A stretch of 64,000 nucleotides of DNA from Tanypteryx hageni (Eukaryota > Arthropoda > Insecta > Odonata > Petaluridae), in assembly GCA_028673005.1 (NCBI GenBank), contig CM054114.1:125145307-125209306 (forward strand). The letters are read 5' to 3'. Position numbers and translations under genes: made by a program. The notes beneath the pieces were generated by a model. The model saw nothing but the letters and a program-made list of their open reading frames with translations, was not told the origin of the DNA and searched no databases. Shown here in pieces: positions 59,159 through 64,000 of this stretch. Position 1 is the first letter of the stretch; each line of letters starts with the position of its first letter.

Positions 59159-62100
59159 AAAAATATGTACGCTACATACGAATCCGTTTTATTCGTTTCA
59201 ACTCAATCTAATGCTATTAAAAATACTAGCCTTGAAATCTATATTGTTTAGATACATTTGTGAAATTATTGTCTTATTAACGCAAACACTAGCATAGATA
59301 CTAGTATATGGTGAAAAAAATTGACATAGTGTCGGTTTTTCTCCATATTTAAGCTTAAGGGTTAACTCAATATGAAGCACTAGATCAGACAGAAAATGTC
59401 TTTTTCTTCTTCTTCTTTGCTAAAAGCTAAAAATATCTAGAATTAGTCATATACTCTCATTTTTCGCGCCAGAAATAATGTTCTCCAAGTAATACAACTA
59501 TAAAACTACATGCTCAAAACATCACCTGGAAGCTAAAACTAAACCCTACGTTTGTACATCAAACGCCTTCAATTTCTCGATTTTTTCTCGAGGTTTTTTA
59601 TCCGCAGCTAAGCGTCGTACCACATCATACGTAAATAATTTACGCACTCGGTTATTTCATTAAAGTTGACGCCTTGGAGAAGCGAAAATGTTCTGCCGTC
59701 AAGATTACTTACGGTCATTCCCTTTAAATAAAATTCTCTCCCTCTCTCACTGCCTTGTCTCACATGTTAGTTATTCATAACGGTTTTTCATTGCAGCAAA
59801 AGCTCGGTGAAGACGCTTTATTTATGTTGGGCAACAACCTACAGGGGTCACTCCAAAAAAAGAAAAAAAAAAGACAAAAACACCATAGAGGAGGAAGAAG
59901 AAGAAAAAGGAAAGAGTATTCTATAAATTCGGCTTACCTCATCTGTAACCCATTGTGCCACCAACTAGAAAATAAAAAGCTTTCAACGCTCGGCACAAAT
60001 GGTATTTCCAAGCCGCAATCATCCTTTCTCTGAGAAGCACTATGCTGTTACCCCCCTTCCACCTCCACTCCCCCTCCCACCTACCTTCTCGCATCTGTAC
60101 CGAATCCCGCTAGACTGGATTCTTCTAGTCCTGTCCAAGAGCTTCCATAAACAACCCATCAGGCTATGTATAAAAAAGTCTAGTAATCACCTCTTTTGTC
60201 CAACTCAGACCGCGGCAAAAAAAGTCATAATAAAAATCAGATCTTTCCTTAGTCAAGCATACCCTGACCTTCCCCCGTTATGCTTTATCTAATCTTGCCG
60301 GGACGTTCCCATGGAGACGAGCCGAACGACAAGAAATAAGGGGCATAGAGATAAAAGTCATTGCCACCACCACCATCGGAATGCCTTGGTGTTTTTATCT
60401 AGGGATGTACTATTCGACCCTTATGTGGTCACAGCCACATCACTCTTCCCAATGGGTAAAATATAAAAAAATAACATCTGCATCGTCCCACTCTTTCGTA
60501 TCGTGCCGGACGCTAACCTAATAAAGAGCGGTTTAAAGGACCGGGCGCCAAATTCAGACAAACTCCCCATCCTCTCCCCAAATTTTTTTGGAGGGAGACG
60601 TTTGATTTAAACGACTCGTTTTCATTTTTTTTAGATGGAACGGTCATCCAAGGACGAACGGGTTAATTTTTTAAATATTTTTTTTTTCAAAACGATGCCG
60701 CAAAGGACGATTATGCGTTCCGAATTTTTTCATTACGTTATTAATGGTCAATTTGGAGAGATAATCAATCGCGTTTTATCCTAGTTTACAACAAGAGACG
60801 TGCGAGTCGAGTTAGTGTGAATTAAATCGGGAATTAATCTCATTTGGTTTCTCGCTGATTAGATGAGTATGTAGATTTTATCCCGCGCTCTGAAGCGATG
60901 CTAACATAACACAGTCAAGCTAAATTTAAACCTATAGTATACAGCCTTTGTAGGACCCTAAGTTCGAAACCCACGCTCGATATGTCAAAAAAACACGTAC
61001 ATTTCAATAAAAAAGAACAACCAAAGAGTCCCAGAACGACGATAAAAGTCAACAACAGTAGTCGAAATGAAGAGAAAATAACCCTTGCCGAAATACAAGG
61101 ATTTGAAGCTCAAAAATAAAAAAGGAGCCATCTCCCAAACGGCCAAATACGGCCTCGGAGCACACACGAAAGACAATGGAAGATCGGAATGTTTTTAAAA
61201 GAAAATGAGGGGTTTTATAGGGAAGAGTTTGTTTTCCTTCCCGATTACGTCCCGTCTCCGTTCTCACCCCTCCCAAGTTTTATAGCAGGTGACATCAACG
61301 CCCGACTCGGCACCGTTGTCGGTTATGGGAATATAAAATAAAAGCGAAGGTAGAAAACGGAAAATGAAACAAAGGCTAAGGGAGTCTTTCGGAGGAGGTA
61401 GCGTAGGAGATGGTACGGGCGCGGAAAAGGACGCAAGGAAGGCAAAAGAGAATGTAGGAAGGAAACGGTGAAGGGATGTCGAGAGAGGAAGGAAGGGCAA
61501 GGATGAAAAGAGATTGGTAAGGGAGAAGCAAGGACGATCTAAAAGACGTGGAAGATTTAGAGCCGCTGTCTTGTCTGTGGCGTAGGATATAGCGGTGAAT
61601 GGAAACGAAAGTAGGACGCAGGGGGTTGCCATGGTAAGCAGAGGAAAAAGAAGGGATTTCCTCAGAAACGAGACAAACATCTGGATTCGTGTAAAGGTTG
61701 TCGATTGCGGAGTGCTAGAGGGTCGGGACTGACATAAATGGTCAAACAAGGGCAAAATTTGAGGACAGAAAAGCGGATAAATTCGCGGTTTTTTTATCGG
61801 CGCGTCTCGTCGACGTAGTTTCTCGGTTGGGAAGGTGAGTAAAAAATCTGATCTGACGGTTCGGCGGGACTTAAAATATGTGACTGGATAAAGGTTCATT
61901 ACTTGGAAGGACAATTAGTTTACAGCGCCTTTACGAAAATGCGATCGCTTTCATGGAGGTTATTTATGTGTTCTCAAGAGGTATGGATTGCTACTTAGAA
62001 AATGATGTAGCTCTGGCTACCGAATCGAAGCGCGTATAAAACTATCCATTATACTTAGTTGCTCTCAAGGCAAACAAAAACAATAGAGGGAAGCGGTTAA

Positions 62101-64000
62101 GGAAAATTAAAGATACCTACTGAAAAATGAATGGAAACGAATAATTAAGCTTACAGGATCGAAAAAATGTACATTTGATTTTTATGAAAACAAAGTGATA
62201 TTCTCGGTTAATGTTAGTCAAACAAATATTACGCAGAATATGGTTCATATTTCCTTAATCGATTGTGATGTCACCATTTTTATTTATTCATGATAATTTA
62301 ACATAGATTTACTCTCAAGTTCACTGAATTTTTATGTCATTGATGACTTTTCCCTTCACTTGTAACTTATGAACTTACTAGAAACATTTCACCTCTGGGT
62401 TTTCATCGCTACAAGAAAAATTTCCTATTTTGTTAACCAAATTTCAGCCAATATTGATACTATTATCGATGAGATGGAACTTCTTCATACTTAGATACTA
62501 AAATCGTCGAATGAAACCATGCACTTATGACGAGCGTCATACGTGTGCATTATAATCTCCAGCAAGAGCGATAAAAAATCATCATTTTCGATCTTGGCAG
62601 GCATGGTCAGCGAAGTGCATCTCCAAATCCGTTTAAAACTGACAAAAGACGTGAGAATTAAAGTGACGTTTTACGAGAGCGTTTCAGTGGTTCGACGTCA
62701 CATCCTTCAAATCCGTTTCGCGTTCGAGCGGAAATTACCGGCACTGACGCATAAGATGTCCGGACTCGCTATCATTACAAATATGTAATAAACGGACCCA
62801 AGCGGACCCGAGGTTATTTTTTTACCTTTTTTACAGCTTATTTTCTGTATATAATGATGAAGCTGACATAACGTAATCTGACAGACTTGCTGCAGCAGCA
62901 TATGCGTCTATTCAACCTCAAAATACATGCGGAAAGACTAAGCTATTTGCTCGATTTTGGTGAAAACCAGAACTTAACTTCGCGCTCAAAACGATGTATA
63001 AGATGTGAAATTCAATACTGTATTTCTTTAACCCTACATTTAAATGCTTTGAATTACAGTTACTTCGCGAGATTTCTTGGTTTATTACTTTGATTTATCC
63101 CAATCTCTCAAGACCTACACCTAAATAAGTTTGAATAGAATAAAGATATGCAAACCTTATGCTTTACCTAACAAATTTCTCTAACTTAAACCACTGAGCG
63201 AGGTCATTTTTTATTGTTTAATTGAAAAAAATTTCGTTCATGTAGTTGTAACAGTATGTTATTTTACTAGTAAATAAATTTTTTCATCGAATGTCTCGAT
63301 TATCCCTTTTAATGAGCCAAAACATTTTATCGGGCGAACAACGAGGACGAAAAATATAAATAAATCAATGATAAAGTGGCCACAACACTTATCATCACTT
63401 GTTATAACAATTTAATTTCTCATAAATTATATTATAATTGGTGGAAATATGCAAGTTTAAAGTTCAAAGAAGAACTTAAGGTCAAAACATTATTGTAATA
63501 TATATTTCATGGCGAATATTTTTCTTTTTCCTAAATTAAAAGCTATAATTCAAGGATAAAATGTTTCATTCACATATGTCGGAGATCGTGAAGAAATTTT
63601 CAATCATTTCTCACTAGAATAAATTTCCATCCTCCCTTCCGAAAAACACGGAACGCAAGAACGTTTTTATACACGATTATGGAGGAAATTTAAATTAATA
63701 TCCCAACGGGAGCATTTTTACTCGCCACCACGAAGAAACCCCGTCTCGCAGAAAAAATTGAAGGCCTATCATTCATTTTTCCATTTCACTTAGGCCGCAT
63801 TTTCATTTAAAATTTCATTAAAGCAAATCCTTGCATACCCATTCATGAGCCGGTTGGAGTCCAGCCGCACAAACACACACGAATGTACGGGCACACGCAA
63901 TAGAAAAGCTCATGCAGGCGACCGTTATTGAAGCTCTAGTCTTGATGGAAGAGTAATCATCAAGATCAGATCAGAAATAAGTGAAAAAGAGTTAAAATTG
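59159..64000. other. Gene-free stretch to the end of the window
   Basis: AT-rich, with G/A-rich plus-strand sequence at 61340-61560. That skew keeps a 216-codon minus frame open at 61264-61914 (Ser/Leu/Phe/Pro-rich, no domain I recognise). A small hairpin ATGTGG-TCACAG-CCACAT lies at about 60423. AAGTTCGAAACCCACGC near 60961 is a weak B-box-like word. No gene is supported. Confidence 0.45.

Noticed and set aside
59350..59366. CTTAAGGGTTAAC as a third piggyBac-like end
   Set aside because: No matching opposite end was found within a plausible distance, so a chance match cannot be excluded.
60950..60985. B-box-like word AAGTTCGAAACCCACGC
   Set aside because: The match is weak, there is no A box at the right distance, and no dispersed copy was recognised.
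61264..61914. 216-codon minus-strand frame
   Set aside because: The plus strand is G/A-rich here, which removes stop codons on the other strand. No signal, domain or family feature was recognised, and no splice or promoter context supports it.
1..64000. CRISPR arrays, bacterial operons or phage genes
   Set aside because: No regularly spaced direct repeats with unique spacers, no ribosome-binding-site-led gene trains and no phage-like frames. The sequence is eukaryotic in character.

Overview
The window looks like arthropod, most likely insect, nuclear DNA. It is AT-rich and dense in microsatellites ((TA)n, (GA)n/(CT)n, (CA/CG)n). It is littered with non-LTR and DNA-transposon debris, and no long cellular reading frames or operon-like gene packing are visible. 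I could not recognise a single host protein-coding gene or confident exon. The window reads as intergenic or large-intron sequence, and the assignment to insects is an inference from repeat style, not from a marker gene.

The only convincing coding sequence is a reverse transcriptase at 16768-18534 (+), from an RTE-like LINE. It is 5'-truncated (no endonuclease domain) but uninterrupted, and sits directly between two (TA)n tracts. The rest of the interpretable sequence is repeats: two tRNA-B-box-bearing direct copies at 1.0-2.1 kb; a hAT-like element with a nested TA-target MITE at 4.0-4.5 kb; a ~280-bp tandem array at 10.4-11.2 kb; piggyBac-like TTAA elements at 11.7 and 38.7 kb; a TIR family starting ACTTTCTCCATAT at 13.2, 43.4 and 58.1 kb; a fold-back family with a TAGGTATCTCCAATAGCC end at 14.3, 22.1, 24.8, 46.7, 47.5, 52.8 and 54.3 kb; a second full hAT-like element at 21.9 kb and a possible third at 35.1 kb; a degenerate AT-rich inverted array split by a MITE at 29.1-30.0 kb; SINE-like pieces at 16.2, 44.2 and 52.7 kb; and a 1.1-kb purine-only minisatellite at 48.6-49.7 kb.

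The most striking structure is at 58419-58843: a nearly perfect 360-bp palindrome carrying two divergent tRNA-like genes. Their bodies resemble tRNA-Gly, but the anticodon position reads GGC. Each is followed by a T-run of the pol III terminator type. The whole is inserted, with a 12-bp target duplication, into an older transposon whose empty-site relative is present in the same window at 13.2 kb. This gives an internal control for when and how the insertion happened.

The nesting gives relative ages: hAT before the TA-MITE at 4 kb, the AT array before the TA-MITE at 29 kb, and the ACTTTCTCC element before the tRNA palindrome at 58 kb. Regions between the named features are listed as gene-free stretches with what can be seen in them.
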